Source of the DNA: Campylobacter lari
GTDB lineage: Bacteria > Campylobacterota > Campylobacteria > Campylobacterales > Campylobacteraceae
Reading direction: 5' to 3'
Assembly: GCF_900638335.1 (NCBI RefSeq)
Contig: NZ_LR134508.1
Coordinates: 1,426,001 to 1,490,000 of the forward strand
DNA length: 64,000 bases
Part shown: piece after piece, positions 8,130-18,623 of the stretch
Numbering within the stretch: position 1 is the stretch's first letter
Layout of the letters: each line of letters starts with the position of its first letter
Program-made: the position numbers and the translations under genes
Notes under the pieces: generated by a model
Database searches by the model: none
Told to the model about the DNA's origin: nothing
What the model saw: only the letters and a program-made list of their open reading frames with translations

Positions 8130-9166
8130 TTTTCTTTTTCCACTATTATAAAGGGTTCTAAATTTTTTCCTGAATCTTTTAAAGCTTCAATGCATTTTTC
8201 TATTAACTCTTCACCTTTGCTATCTTGATTAACAGCACTTATAGCCACTTCAACATCTACTTCTATTTCTTTATCTGCTAGGAAAAAATTTGAATTTTCT
8301 AAAGATTCTAAAATTTTATTGCATATTTCTTGCGCTTTTTCTAAATTTGTATGAGAAATCATCATAGCAAAAATATTGTTTCCGCAATGAGCTACTATAT
8401 CGCTTGAAGAAACATTTTTACTAAAAATTCTACACACACCTTTTAAAAAAGCATTTTTTTCTTTTTGAGTATAAGTTTGTTCAAGAATTTCTTCTTTTAC
8501 TCTAAAAAATATCAAGGAAGTATGGTAATTATATTTTGCATTACTTTCAATGCTTTTTTCCAAATTTTCTAAAAAGTATTTTTTATTATAAACTCCAAAT
8601 TTAGAGTCAAAATCACTTTGTTCTTCTATATGTTTATAAGTTTGTCTGACCTCATCAAAATTTTCTTTAATCTCATCTGAGTATTTATCTAAAATACTAG
8701 AAAATCTTGAAAGATCTGCTTCGAGCGCATGAATTACATTAGATACCGCTAAATTACCTGTGCTAATTGCAAGCTCTGAATTACGTCTTCTTAGCATATC
8801 TTTAACTGTTTCAAGATGCCTATAAATCATAGCAATGTATTGCAATAATGCCGAAGTAGAACTAAAACTTTTTTTGATTTCTTGCTCTATATTTGCACGT
8901 TTGATACCATCATCATTTTGCTCAAATTCCATAATCTCACTAACTTTTTTCTTAAAAGCTACCGGACGTTCTTCAAGCATTTTTTGAAAATAAACTCCGT
9001 AATTAGTTGGCGTTGGAGGTACATTGTCTTTTACAAGCTCAGTCAAAATAGACTTTGCAAATTTTTCAAATTCACCTCCACTAATTTTTTGAATTTTTGG
9101 AGCTTCTTTGGCTGGAGTTGGATCACTACTTAAATTTAAATCAGCAAACAAATCATCATCTAACAT
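8126..9166 (-). CDS. Degenerate GGDEF domain protein
   Basis: This 346-residue cytoplasmic protein has a helical N-terminal region (about 28-185) and a C-terminal GGDEF-fold domain starting near FGVYNKKYFLENLE (190-203). The diguanylate cyclase signature is degenerate: the GGDEF position reads CGNNIF (261-266), so catalytic acidic residues are missing and cyclase activity is unlikely. It may serve as a scaffold or nucleotide sensor. It is coupled to def (4-base overlap) and follows clpP closely. Function unknown; a role in polar or flagellar organisation is only a guess. Confidence 0.8.
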   Translation of the reverse strand: MLDDDLFADLNLSSDPTPAKEAPKIQKISGGEFEKFAKSILTELVKDNVPPTPTNYGVYFQKMLEERPVAFKKKVSEIMEFEQNDDGIKRANIEQEIKKSFSSTSALLQYIAMIYRHLETVKDMLRRRNSELAISTGNLAVSNVIHALEADLSRFSSILDKYSDEIKENFDEVRQTYKHIEEQSDFDSKFGVYNKKYFLENLEKSIESNAKYNYHTSLIFFRVKEEILEQTYTQKEKNAFLKGVCRIFSKNVSSSDIVAHCGNNIFAMMISHTNLEKAQEICNKILESLENSNFFLADKEIEVDVEVAISAVNQDSKGEELIEKCIEALKDSGKNLEPFIIVEKEK

Positions 9167-9180
9167 TGCTATGTTTTTCC

Positions 9181-9771
9181 TTATTTAAAACTTTTTTCCA
9201 AAACCTTATCGATTAAGCCATATTCTTTAGCCTCTAGCGCACTCATAAAAAAGTCTCTATCAGTGTCTTTTTCTATTTTAGAGAGTTTTTGTTTGGTGTT
9301 TTTAGCCAAAATATTATTTAAAATCGCTTTTAATCTTAGAATTTCTTTTGCTTGAATTTCTATATCAGTTGCTTGTCCTCTTGCTCCACCTAGTGGTTGA
9401 TGGATCATAATTCTTGAATTTGGCAAAGCAAATCTTTTCCCTGGAGTACCACAACTAAGCAAAAATGCACCCATTGAAGCAGCTTGACCAATACAAATAG
9501 TGCTTACATCAGCTTTAATATAATTCATCGTATCATAAATACTAAATCCACTGGTTACAACCCCACCTGGTGAGTTAATGTAAAGATAAATATCTTTTTG
9601 AGGATCTTCAGCCTCTAAAAATAAAAGCTGAGCTACAATAGAAGCAGCAAGATCATCATTGATCTCGCCACTTAGCATGATAATTCTATCTTTTAAAAGC
9701 CTTGAATAAATATCATAACTTCTTTCGCCTCTGCTTGTTTTTTCAACCACATAAGGTATGTATGAGCTCAT
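9181..9771 (-). CDS. clpP: ATP-dependent Clp protease proteolytic subunit
   Basis: The 196-residue serine protease forms the barrel used with ClpX/ClpA. The catalytic Ser99 lies in GQAASMGAF, His124 in IMIHQPLGG, and the third-triad Asp in the DRDFFMSA region near 173. Its ATG shares one base with the tig stop codon (TAATG), giving tight coupling to the trigger factor gene. Confidence 0.97.
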   Translation of the reverse strand: MSSYIPYVVEKTSRGERSYDIYSRLLKDRIIMLSGEINDDLAASIVAQLLFLEAEDPQKDIYLYINSPGGVVTSGFSIYDTMNYIKADVSTICIGQAASMGAFLLSCGTPGKRFALPNSRIMIHQPLGGARGQATDIEIQAKEILRLKAILNNILAKNTKQKLSKIEKDTDRDFFMSALEAKEYGLIDKVLEKSFK

Positions 9772-11090
9772 TATTTTTCACTTTCTTTTTCAGTTTTCTT
9801 TTTGTCATTTTTTTTGAAAATATCAGCAAAAAGTTTTTCTTCGATTAAAGACATTTTAATAGCAGGCAATGCACCTTGCTTTTTGTAATTGTCTAAATGT
9901 TCTTGCGGGTTAAAACCATATCTATAAGCTTCAAAATAAATCGCTTGGATTAATTCTTGATCGCTTACTGTAACATTTCTAAGTTTTGCTAGCTCATCTA
10001 TAATGAAAGTTAATTTTACGCTTTTTTGCGCATCTTCTTTGAAACTTTCTCTTTTTTCTTTATATTTAGCCTCATCTTTAAATTCTTTTAATTCTTCTTC
10101 GCTTAAAGTTCTCAAAGAGCTTCTAAATTGCATATCTGTTTCTTGTTCTACTATATTTCTTGGTAAAACAAAATCAAACTTAGCTACCAAAGCTTCTGCA
10201 AATTGATTTTTAAGCTCATCATTAATAAGTTTAAAGATTTTTTCATTTTTTAGTTGTTCTTTTAATTTTGCATCTAATTTTTCAACACTTGGTTCTTTTT
10301 CTTCAGGCAACAAGCTTTTTAAAAGCTCTTCATTTAACTCAGGTAATTTAAGTTCTTGAATTTCATGAATTTTTACTTTAAATACCGCATCTTTTCCTGC
10401 TAAATGTGCTGCACCATATTCTTTTGGAAAAGTTACATTAATATCTTTTTCCTCACCTGCTTTTAAACCAACCATACCTTCTTCAAATCCTGGTATGAAT
10501 TGCTTTGAACCAATTTCTAAAACATAATTTTGTGCTTTTCCACCATCAAAAGCTTTACCATCAACAAAACCTTCAAAATCAAATTTAGCAAAATCGCCTT
10601 CTTTTAAAGCTCTTGCCTCTTTAATCGCTTCAGGAGTGGCAAATCTTTTTAATAATTCTTCTTTTTTTGCATCAATTTCTTTTTGGGTTACTTTTGGTGT
10701 ATTATAAGTTGGAATTAGTTCTTCATATCCATCTAATTTTACTTCTGGTCTAAAAGATAATATCATTTGAGCTTCAATGGTACCATCTTTTCTATCAAAT
10801 TTTTCAAAATACGGCTCACCCACTAAATCTTTAGCCTCTTTTTTAACTTCTTTTAAAGCACCATCTACAGCATTTCTTAAAAGATCTTGCTCAGCATCTC
10901 TTGTAAGCTCTTTTTCATATCTTTTAAGTATAGCAGCAACAGGAACTTTTCCTGCTCTAAAACCATCCATTTTCATAGTTTTAGACGCTTTTTTAGCTAA
11001 TTTTTCAACTTCTGCTTTAATAGCTCCTTGAGCAATTTTCACAGTAGCATTTGCATTTGCAAAATCAATTAGTTTTGCTGTAACTTCCAT
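9771..11090 (-). CDS. tig: Trigger factor
   Basis: A 439-residue ribosome-associated chaperone. The N-terminal ribosome-binding signature GFRAGKVP is at 43-50. The FKBP-type PPIase domain (about 155-240) contains [17 protein letters not shown], and a helical C-terminal chaperone domain ends in a Lys/Glu tail. It is the first gene of the long minus-strand operon. A TATATT -10 candidate lies at 11124-11129 on the minus strand, within the intergenic region shared with divergent folE. Confidence 0.96.
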   Translation of the reverse strand: MEVTAKLIDFANANATVKIAQGAIKAEVEKLAKKASKTMKMDGFRAGKVPVAAILKRYEKELTRDAEQDLLRNAVDGALKEVKKEAKDLVGEPYFEKFDRKDGTIEAQMILSFRPEVKLDGYEELIPTYNTPKVTQKEIDAKKEELLKRFATPEAIKEARALKEGDFAKFDFEGFVDGKAFDGGKAQNYVLEIGSKQFIPGFEEGMVGLKAGEEKDINVTFPKEYGAAHLAGKDAVFKVKIHEIQELKLPELNEELLKSLLPEEKEPSVEKLDAKLKEQLKNEKIFKLINDELKNQFAEALVAKFDFVLPRNIVEQETDMQFRSSLRTLSEEELKEFKDEAKYKEKRESFKEDAQKSVKLTFIIDELAKLRNVTVSDQELIQAIYFEAYRYGFNPQEHLDNYKKQGALPAIKMSLIEEKLFADIFKKNDKKKTEKESEK

Positions 11091-11171
11091 AATATTTTCC
11101 CTTTTTAAATAAAATTTTTTGATAATATACCAAAATTTTCCTTATCACTTTATATAAAAATAAAAATATGT

Positions 11172-11177
11172 TAAAAT
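11172..11177 (+). promoter_or_regulatory. Candidate -10 box for folE-fliI
   Basis: TAAAAT preceded by TATGT (extended TG) lies 22 bases before the folE start, in a T-rich stretch typical of Campylobacter sigma-70 promoters. No -35 box is evident. Confidence 0.4.
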
Positions 11178-11199
11178 TTTAATTTTTGATGGAGAAAAA

Positions 11200-11772
11200 A
11201 TGCAAGAAAATTTTGAACAATCAGTAAAAAATATGTTAGAAATTATCGGGGAAAATCCACAAAGAGAAGGGCTTTTAAAAACTCCTACTAGAGTTTTTAA
11301 GGCTTTTGAGTTTTTAAGTAGCGGTTACAAACAAGATCCAAAACAAATACTAAATGATGCCTTATTTGAAAGTTCAAACAATGAAATGGTTTTAGTAAGA
11401 GATATAGAATTTTACAGTCTTTGTGAACATCATCTTTTGCCTTTTTTTGGGCGCGTGCATGTTGCGTATATACCAGATAAAAAAGTCGTAGGTCTTAGTA
11501 AAATTCCACGCCTTGTAGAAGTTTTTGCAAGACGCCTGCAGATTCAAGAACAACTCACAGAGCAAATCGCAGAGGCTTTGATGGAGCATGTAGGTGCAAA
11601 AGGCGTTGGGGTGGTTATTGAAGCAAGACATATGTGTGTTGAAATGCGTGGAGTACAAAAGGCAAATTCTACCACTAGCACTTCAGCATTAAGAGGTAGC
11701 TTTTTAAAAAGTGAAAAAACAAGAAAAGAATTTTTTACCTTAATTAACTCAGCTAAACAGGTTAGATTTTAA
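11200..11772 (+). CDS. folE: GTP cyclohydrolase I
   Basis: The 190-residue enzyme converts GTP to dihydroneopterin triphosphate, the first step of folate synthesis. The zinc/substrate region is intact: [12 protein letters not shown] (Cys and His ligands), [15 protein letters not shown] and [10 protein letters not shown]. The start follows a GGAG ribosome site. Its stop shares a base with the fliI ATG (TAATG), linking folate and flagellar genes in one transcript. Confidence 0.97.
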   Translation: MQENFEQSVKNMLEIIGENPQREGLLKTPTRVFKAFEFLSSGYKQDPKQILNDALFESSNNEMVLVRDIEFYSLCEHHLLPFFGRVHVAYIPDKKVVGLSKIPRLVEVFARRLQIQEQLTEQIAEALMEHVGAKGVGVVIEARHMCVEMRGVQKANSTTSTSALRGSFLKSEKTRKEFFTLINSAKQVRF

Positions 11773-13082
11773 TGGGTTTAGAAAAACTTCGCAGCAAAAT
11801 TGCTTCACAAAATCTTGCTAGTGTTTTTGGACAAATTACTAAAATTTCAAGTACTAGTATAGAAATAAATGGTTTAAAAACTAGCATAGGTGATATTATT
11901 AAAATAGTTTCTAGTGAAGATGAGAGCAAAGAAGCTATGGCTATGGTAGTAGAAGTAGATGAGAATTTAAGCTATTTGAGTCCTTTTGGTTTTGTGGAAG
12001 GTTTTAAAATAGGCGATCGTGCTTTTATTAATGATGCGGGTATGCAAATAGGAGTTAGTGATAAACTTTTAGGAAGAGTAGTTGATCCTTTTATGCGACC
12101 AAAAGATGGTAAAGGGCCTATTGAGGCAAGTAAATTTATGCCTATTATGCGTGCACCTATTGATGCAATGAAGCGAGGTTTGATAGAGGAAGTTTTTCCA
12201 GTAGGTGTTAAAACAATAGATGCGCTTTTAACTTGCGGGGTAGGACAAAAGCTTGGGATTTTTGCAGGAAGTGGGGTAGGAAAATCAACCCTTATGGGTA
12301 TGATAGTAAAAAATTCCAAAGCTCCCATTAAAGTCATAGCTTTAATCGGTGAGCGTGGTAGGGAAATTCCTGAATTTATACAAAAAAATCTTGGCGGTAA
12401 ACTTGATGATACTGTGATTATCGTTGCAACAAGTGATGATAGTGCTTTGATGAGAAAATACGGAGCATTTTGTGCTATGAGCGTGGCTGAGTATTTTAAA
12501 GAACAAGGCAAAGATGTGTTATTTATCATGGATAGTGTAACACGTTTTGCTATGGCTCAAAGAGAAATAGGTCTAGCCTTAGGTGAACCACCTACAACAA
12601 AAGGCTATCCACCAAGCGTTTTAAGTCTTTTACCTCAGCTTATGGAGCGTGCAGGAAAAGAAGAAGGCAAAGGAACTATAACGGCTTTTTTTACTGTGTT
12701 AGTTGATGGAGATGATATGAGTGACCCAATAGCAGATCAAAGTAGATCTATCCTAGATGGGCATATAGTACTTAGTCGTGAACTCACTGACTTTGGAATT
12801 TATCCACCTATAAATATACAAAATTCAGCCTCAAGGGTTATGGGGGATATTATTAGCAATGAACATAAACTAGCTGCTAGAAAATTTAAACGTTTAAATT
12901 CCTTACTTAAAGAAAATGAAGTGCTATTGCGTATTGGTGCATATCAAAAAGGTACCGATAAAGAACTTGATCAAGCTATTGCTAAAAAAGACTTTATGCA
13001 ACAATTTCTTAGTCAAAATCCTGAGGAAAGTTTTGAATTTGAAGATACGATTAATATGCTAAAGATGATTGATATGCAATAA
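11772..13082 (+). CDS. fliI: Flagellum-specific export ATPase FliI
   Basis: The 436-residue F1-beta-like ATPase of the flagellar type III export apparatus. Walker A AGSGVGKST is at 165-173, and the Walker B region VLFIMDSVTRFAMAQ is at about 250-264. The family block GEPPTTKGYPPSVLSLLP is also present. Length is normal. It is cotranscribed with folE, and its stop codon is followed immediately by a sigma-54 promoter for the next gene. Confidence 0.97.
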   Translation: MGLEKLRSKIASQNLASVFGQITKISSTSIEINGLKTSIGDIIKIVSSEDESKEAMAMVVEVDENLSYLSPFGFVEGFKIGDRAFINDAGMQIGVSDKLLGRVVDPFMRPKDGKGPIEASKFMPIMRAPIDAMKRGLIEEVFPVGVKTIDALLTCGVGQKLGIFAGSGVGKSTLMGMIVKNSKAPIKVIALIGERGREIPEFIQKNLGGKLDDTVIIVATSDDSALMRKYGAFCAMSVAEYFKEQGKDVLFIMDSVTRFAMAQREIGLALGEPPTTKGYPPSVLSLLPQLMERAGKEEGKGTITAFFTVLVDGDDMSDPIADQSRSILDGHIVLSRELTDFGIYPPINIQNSASRVMGDIISNEHKLAARKFKRLNSLLKENEVLLRIGAYQKGTDKELDQAIAKKDFMQQFLSQNPEESFEFEDTINMLKMIDMQ

Positions 13083-13100
13083 TTGGAATGATTTTTGCTT
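13083..13100 (+). promoter_or_regulatory. Sigma-54 (RpoN) promoter
   Basis: TTGGAATGATTTTTGCTT matches the Campylobacter -24/-12 consensus TTGGAAC-N4-TTGCTT. GG is at 13085-13086 and GC at 13097-13098 with exactly 10 bases between. It begins at the end of fliI and precedes the 162-aa gene. Confidence 0.85.
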
Positions 13101-13135
13101 TTTTATGATAAAAAGTCATGAAAAAAGGATGGATC

Positions 13136-13624
13136 ATGTCAAATGTAGCATTTTTAGATCATCAACAAAGCTTAGGTTTAAAATATACTGATATTTGTCA
13201 AAATATTTTTGAAAGAGAAATCTTTACACATATGTTTTTAGAGTGTGTAAGCTTTGTTTTACTAGAAGATAAAGCTAAGTTAAAATACTTAAAGATTATT
13301 AATTCAAAAGAAGAATTTATCGTTGAGTTTAAAATCAACAATCAAAAAAAATCTTTTATTATCAATGATAAAAAAAGTTTGAATGCAGAATTTAGTGCAA
13401 AAAGAATGACTCAGGATGAATATGAAAGAGAAATCGCTAGAATTTATCAAATAGAAAGATATTTAAAAACACAAAGTAATCTTCAAAATTTTTCTAGTGA
13501 AATTAGCACTACAATGAAAAGTCTTTTTAAAGATATGGATGAGTTTAAAAACTATATCGATATGCTTGAAGCAAAAGAAAATACTCACAATCACTACTTA
13601 TCAAAAATTTATAATATAGCTTAA
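13136..13624 (+). CDS. Unrecognised 162-aa protein under a sigma-54 promoter
   Basis: I place the start at ATG 13136 because AAAGGA lies 7 bases before it; an in-frame ATG at 13118 has no ribosome site. The protein begins MSNVAFLDHQQSLGLKYTD, has no signal peptide or membrane segment, and is charged and mostly helical in its C-terminal half (about 95-160). I do not recognise the family. The dedicated sigma-54 promoter at 13083-13100, directly after fliI, indicates coexpression with hook-class flagellar genes. A regulator, secreted factor or assembly accessory is possible; none is shown by motif. Confidence 0.8.
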   Translation: MSNVAFLDHQQSLGLKYTDICQNIFEREIFTHMFLECVSFVLLEDKAKLKYLKIINSKEEFIVEFKINNQKKSFIINDKKSLNAEFSAKRMTQDEYEREIARIYQIERYLKTQSNLQNFSSEISTTMKSLFKDMDEFKNYIDMLEAKENTHNHYLSKIYNIA

Positions 13625-13648
13625 ATATTAACCAAACTTTGCCGATAA
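13622..13648 (+). promoter_or_regulatory. Sigma-28 (FliA) promoter
   Basis: TAAA (13622-13625), 15 bases, then GCCGATAA (13641-13648): a complete match to the sigma-28 consensus TAAA-N15-GCCGATAA. The -35 TAAA overlaps the stop codon of the 162-aa gene. It precedes the 59-aa motility protein gene by 31 bases. Confidence 0.88.
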
Positions 13649-13678
13649 TATTACTAATCCAAACAAAAGGAGTATGTT

Positions 13679-13858
13679 ATGGGCGAAGTTACTAACAACC
13701 AAGCAAGTTTAATGCTTAACATTGCAACTACTATGATGAAAAAAACCATAGAAGCCAATGAAAATGCAGTAATGCAAGTACTTGAAGGCGTAAATGCAAA
13801 CCCTGCTCCAACTACTACTCCTAGCACTAGTTCAGGATTGCTTGACATTTACGCTTAA
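13679..13858 (+). CDS. Small putative motility protein (YjfB-like), 59 aa
   Basis: The reading frame ATG 13679 to TAA 13856-13858 encodes 59 residues beginning MGEVTNNQASLMLNIATTMM and ending SGLLDIYA. AAAGGAG lies 6-12 bases upstream. The amphipathic N-terminal helix with Lys at 21-22 and the Pro/Thr/Ser-rich tail resemble YjfB-type putative motility proteins, short proteins found in many flagellated bacteria. The perfect sigma-28 promoter places it in the late flagellar class. Family assignment is by length, composition and context. Confidence 0.75.
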   Translation: MGEVTNNQASLMLNIATTMMKKTIEANENAVMQVLEGVNANPAPTTTPSTSSGLLDIYA

Positions 13859-13881
13859 TTTTTCTCTTCGATTCAAAAATT

Positions 13882-13899
13882 TTGGCATAGCTTTTGCTT
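13882..13899 (+). promoter_or_regulatory. Sigma-54 (RpoN) promoter
   Basis: TTGGCATAGCTTTTGCTT has GG at 13884-13885 and GC at 13896-13897 with 10 bases between, and the TTGCTT -12 element is perfect. It lies about 40 bases before the 381-aa gene. Confidence 0.82.
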
Positions 13900-13935
13900 T
13901 TTTAAAGCTAAGCAATATTTTTGAAGAGAAGAGTT

Positions 13936-15081
13936 ATGTTTGTAAATTCTAATGTTAATCCGTATCAGAATTTTGCAAATTATCCTTTTGCAAAAACTGG
14001 ACACGCAGAAGAAAAAAAAGAAAATACCAATGTTAAAAGTGATTTACTTGATATAAAAGGTTCTAATTTAGATTATAAAGTAACTTATGCAAGTGAATTT
14101 GGTTTTAGAATCAATGAGCAAGGTTTTTTTGAAAAAGATCTTAATAAAACAGCTGCTTTGCCTCTTGATTATGATATTAATATAAAAAGTATAAGAGAAA
14201 TTTCAAAACAACTAATAAAGCTTGATGAGAATTTAAACTATAACAAAATAGACTTACCAAGACTTTTAAATACTTATCATAATACATTAAAAATCATCAA
14301 TCATGAATTTCAAAAAAATGATAATGATTTTTTAAGCAAAGTGCAAATTTCAGAGTTAAATCAAGGTTATAGCTATACTTATGAAGGAAAAATTTTAAAA
14401 GTTTATGAAAATGTCAAAAGTTTACAAAACGCAAAAGAGACAAATAAAAATTTAAATACTTTAATGCTTGATAATAAAATAGGTGACTTTGCGTTTAATG
14501 CAAGCATTGAAAATACAGCCAGTAACCCTATCATCAAGCCTTATCTAAACCGTCAAGGCGAAGTTTCTAAAAGTGGATTATTGCTTAATTACATTTATCA
14601 TGATTTAAAAGAACAAAATCATCAAAAAGCTAATTTCTTTTTATCTCCTATTGAGCTAGATATGTCTTCTAATGTAAATTTTCAAAAACTCATGAGAGGT
14701 CAAATAAGCATGCAAGATTATCTAAGCGAAAGTAATAAAGAAAAAATGAGTTTTGATCTATACTTACATATTAATGGAGTAGATAAAAATAACACTTCAG
14801 AAGATAAGCTTTCAGTTTTCTTCCAACAATACATCAACTACCAACATAGCATCAATATGCAAGAATTTGCTAATTCAAGTTCTATTTATAGTCTTTATAG
14901 CGAGCAAATTAGCAAAGAATTTGAAGCTTTAAAAAAAGAATTTAATCAAAATGATTCTAATATCAACCTTGAAGAAATCAACACTCAAAAAGAACTTTTA
15001 GATACTCAATTTTTTGAAAATCGCAAAAGACAAGCAGGTATTAATAAAATTTTACACTCTTATTTAAATGCTATGGCTTAA
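13936..15081 (+). CDS. Unrecognised 381-aa protein under a sigma-54 promoter
   Basis: ATG 13936 is preferred: GAAGAGAAGAG precedes it, and the upstream in-frame TTG at 13921 would absorb that site. The protein starts MFVNSNVNPYQNFANYPF, has no signal peptide, and is Asn/Lys-rich with long helical stretches (about 75-125, 300-375). I see no catalytic motif. The sigma-54 promoter and lack of a Sec signal fit a flagellar-regulon protein, possibly exported by the flagellar apparatus. Position next to nifS and the promoter type recall C. jejuni Cj0243c, but this is from memory and unverified. Confidence 0.78.
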   Translation: MFVNSNVNPYQNFANYPFAKTGHAEEKKENTNVKSDLLDIKGSNLDYKVTYASEFGFRINEQGFFEKDLNKTAALPLDYDINIKSIREISKQLIKLDENLNYNKIDLPRLLNTYHNTLKIINHEFQKNDNDFLSKVQISELNQGYSYTYEGKILKVYENVKSLQNAKETNKNLNTLMLDNKIGDFAFNASIENTASNPIIKPYLNRQGEVSKSGLLLNYIYHDLKEQNHQKANFFLSPIELDMSSNVNFQKLMRGQISMQDYLSESNKEKMSFDLYLHINGVDKNNTSEDKLSVFFQQYINYQHSINMQEFANSSSIYSLYSEQISKEFEALKKEFNQNDSNINLEEINTQKELLDTQFFENRKRQAGINKILHSYLNAMA

Positions 15082-15120
15082 ACTTGTGCTAAAATAATAA
15101 CAAAAATTTTTGCACAAGTT
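15081..15120. terminator. Inverted repeat after the 381-aa gene
   Basis: AACTTGTGC (15081-15089) pairs with GCACAAGTT (15112-15120), with an inner A-run/T-run that can extend the stem. No clear T-tract follows on the plus strand, so termination is plausible but not certain. Confidence 0.45.
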
Positions 15121-15137
15121 AAAAACTTACTTGATTT

Positions 15138-15155
15138 AATATTAAATTTAATATT
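15138..15155. promoter_or_regulatory. 18-bp perfect palindrome upstream of nifS
   Basis: AATATTAAATTTAATATT is a perfect two-fold symmetric sequence, followed 6 bases later by a TG-extended -10 candidate TATATT (15162-15167). It could be an operator for nifS-nifU. AT-rich palindromes occur by chance here, so this is tentative. Confidence 0.3.
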
Positions 15156-15193
15156 TTAGTGTATATTAACAAAAAAGATAAAAATTATCCTAA

Positions 15194-16387
<1,194 letters not shown>

Positions 16388-16397
16388 AGGATAAAAA

Positions 16398-17369
16398 ATG
16401 GCAAAGAATAATTTAATTGGCGGATCAATTTGGGATGAGTATTCTCAAAAAGTACAAGATAGAATGAATAACCCTCAACATATGGGTGAATTCACACAAG
16501 AAGATGCACAAAAAGCAAATGCAAAACTTATTGTTGCAGATTTTGGAGCTGAAAGCTGTGGTGATGCGGTTAGGCTTTATTGGCTAGTAGATGAAAAAAC
16601 TGATAAAATCATTGATGCGAAATTTAAAAGCTTTGGTTGTGGCACTGCAATAGCAAGCAGTGATACTATGGTTGATCTTTGTATAGGTAAAACCGTAGAT
16701 GAGGCTGTAAAAATTACAAATTTAGATGTTGAATTTGCTATGAGAGATAATCCTGAAACTCCTGCAGTTCCACCGCAAAAAATGCACTGCTCAGTTATGG
16801 CTTATGATGTTATCAAACAAGCTGCAGCGCATTACAAAGGAGTTAATCCTGAGGATTTTGAAGATCAAATCATAGTTTGTGAATGTGCCAGAGTAAGCCT
16901 TGGAACTATCAAAGAAGTAATTAGACTAAATGATTTACACACAGTAGAAGAAATCACGCAATTTACCAAAGCAGGTGCTTTTTGTAAATCTTGTATAAAA
17001 CCGGGTGGACATGAGAAAAAAGATTATTATCTTGTAGATATTTTAGCTGAAACTAGAGCTGAAATGGAAAGAGAAAGATTAAAAGATCAAAGTAAATCCG
17101 ATATTGCTTTTGATGATATGACTATGGTTAAACAATTAAAAGCAGTGGAAGCTGTTTTAGATAGTGATGTGCGTCCTATGCTACACGGAGATGGCGGTGA
17201 TTTAGAAGTAATTGATATACAGAAAAATGAAAATAAAAATATAGATGTGTATATACGCTATCTTGGAGCATGTAGTGGTTGTTCAAGTGGAAGCGGTGCG
17301 ACTTTGTATGCTATAGAAAATATTCTACAAGAAGAACTTAGTCCAAATATACGCGTTATACCTGTTTAA
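16398..17369 (+). CDS. nifU: Fe-S cluster scaffold NifU
   Basis: A three-domain, 323-residue scaffold. The IscU-like N-terminal domain has cluster Cys residues in SFGCGTAIASSD, VDLCIG and MHCSV. The central [2Fe-2S] BFD-like domain has CECARVSLGTI and CKSCIKPGG. The C-terminal Nfu-type domain has GDGGDLEV and GACSGCSS. The full NIF-type architecture is present. It is cotranscribed with nifS and ends in a strong terminator. Confidence 0.96.
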   Translation: MAKNNLIGGSIWDEYSQKVQDRMNNPQHMGEFTQEDAQKANAKLIVADFGAESCGDAVRLYWLVDEKTDKIIDAKFKSFGCGTAIASSDTMVDLCIGKTVDEAVKITNLDVEFAMRDNPETPAVPPQKMHCSVMAYDVIKQAAAHYKGVNPEDFEDQIIVCECARVSLGTIKEVIRLNDLHTVEEITQFTKAGAFCKSCIKPGGHEKKDYYLVDILAETRAEMERERLKDQSKSDIAFDDMTMVKQLKAVEAVLDSDVRPMLHGDGGDLEVIDIQKNENKNIDVYIRYLGACSGCSSGSGATLYAIENILQEELSPNIRVIPV

Positions 17370-17394
17370 GCAGTTTTTCTGCTTAAACTTTTAA
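17364..17394 (+). terminator. Intrinsic terminator after nifU
   Basis: A perfect 10-bp stem (17364-17373 with 17379-17388) with loop TTTTT overlaps the nifU stop codon and is followed by TTTTAAATTT. Confidence 0.75.
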
Positions 17395-17413
17395 ATTTAA
17401 AGCCTTTTTATGT

Positions 17414-17419
17414 TAAAAT
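17414..17419 (+). promoter_or_regulatory. Candidate -10 box for nhaA genes
   Basis: TAAAAT preceded by TATGT, 35 bases before the first nhaA start, in a T-rich leader like that of folE. No -35 box is apparent. Confidence 0.4.
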
Positions 17420-17453
17420 AACGTATTAATAAAAAATTAAAAAGGCTATTTAT

Positions 17454-18623
17454 ATGCAAAGAATTCAAACCTTTGTTAAAAGCGAAACTTTTCCTGGTGT
17501 TTTGCTTATATTTTTTACCATACTTGCACTCATTTTACAAAATAGTTCTTTAACGGATCAATATACCAATTTTTTAAATATTCCTTTTGGATTTCAAGCA
17601 GGAAGTTTAGAAATTTTTAAACCTTTACTTTTGTGGATTAACGATGGTCTTATTGCTGTTTTTTTCTTTGCTATAGGGCTTGAGTTAAAATACGAGGTGA
17701 CAAGAGGACAACTCAACAATATAAAAGCTATGTCCTTACCTGTATTTGCTGCACTTGGTGGTATGATAGTACCTGCTTTAATTTTTGCATTTTTTAATTA
17801 TAAAGATCCATTTGCTTTGCAGGGATGGGCTATACCAACTGCTACTGATGTAGCTTTTGCGGTGGGAATTTTAATGCTATTAGGCAAAAAAGTACCCACT
17901 TCGTTAAAATTATTCCTACTTTCTTTAGCTATTTTTGATGATTTAGGCGCAATTATTGTAATTGCCTTGTTCTATACAAGCGAGCTTTCAGTTTTTGCTA
18001 TGATTGCAGCTTTAGTATGCATTTTAGCGCTTTATTTGCTAAACCATTTCCATGTAACTAAAAAATCTTTTTATATTATTATAGCTATAGTATTTTGGAT
18101 TAGCATGTTAAAAAGTGGGGTGCATGCAACTTTGGCAGGTGTGATTACTGCTTTATTTATACCACTTCAAACAAAAAGTGGAAAATCATTTTTAAAAGAG
18201 ATTGAGCACGATTTAGCTCCTTGGGTAAGTTATTTTATCTTGCCTATTTTTGCTTTTGCAAACGCAGGAGTTGATTTAAAAGATATGGATCCAAGTTTTA
18301 TGTTTTCATCTGTTAGTTTAGGCATAATTTTAGGTTTATTTTTAGGTAAGCAAATAGGCGTATTTTTATTTTCCTATATTAGCATTAAATTAGGTTTAGC
18401 AAAACTTCCACAAAATGTAAATTTTAAGCAACTTTATGGAGTTTGCATACTCACAGGTATAGGCTTTACTATGAGCTTTTTTATTGATGGCTTAGCTTAT
18501 CAAAATAGTGATATTTTCGCATATTCAGATAAACTTGCCATATTGGTTGCTTCTTTGTTAAGTGCTATAATTGGATATTTATATCTAAAAATTATTTATG
18601 GTTCAAAAAAATATGAAAATTAA
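17454..18623 (+). CDS. nhaA1: Na+/H+ antiporter NhaA (first copy)
   Basis: A 389-residue inner-membrane antiporter with about 12 membrane segments. The catalytic Asp pair (162-163) lies in [16 protein letters not shown], and the unwound-helix motif [10 protein letters not shown] (about 127-136) is intact. It exports Na+ in exchange for H+ and helps pH and salt homeostasis. A paralogue overlaps its 3' end by 26 bases, so the two are translated from one mRNA. Confidence 0.95.
   Translation: MQRIQTFVKSETFPGVLLIFFTILALILQNSSLTDQYTNFLNIPFGFQAGSLEIFKPLLLWINDGLIAVFFFAIGLELKYEVTRGQLNNIKAMSLPVFAALGGMIVPALIFAFFNYKDPFALQGWAIPTATDVAFAVGILMLLGKKVPTSLKLFLLSLAIFDDLGAIIVIALFYTSELSVFAMIAALVCILALYLLNHFHVTKKSFYIIIAIVFWISMLKSGVHATLAGVITALFIPLQTKSGKSFLKEIEHDLAPWVSYFILPIFAFANAGVDLKDMDPSFMFSSVSLGIILGLFLGKQIGVFLFSYISIKLGLAKLPQNVNFKQLYGVCILTGIGFTMSFFIDGLAYQNSDIFAYSDKLAILVASLLSAIIGYLYLKIIYGSKKYEN

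Noticed and set aside
11972..12529. A 185-codon minus-strand frame inside fliI
   Set aside because: fliI is complete and highly conserved on the plus strand; the antisense frame has no ribosome site and biased composition.
15138..15155. AT palindrome as a terminator
   Set aside because: It lacks GC pairs and a T-tract and lies next to a -10 box, so an operator or chance palindrome is more likely.
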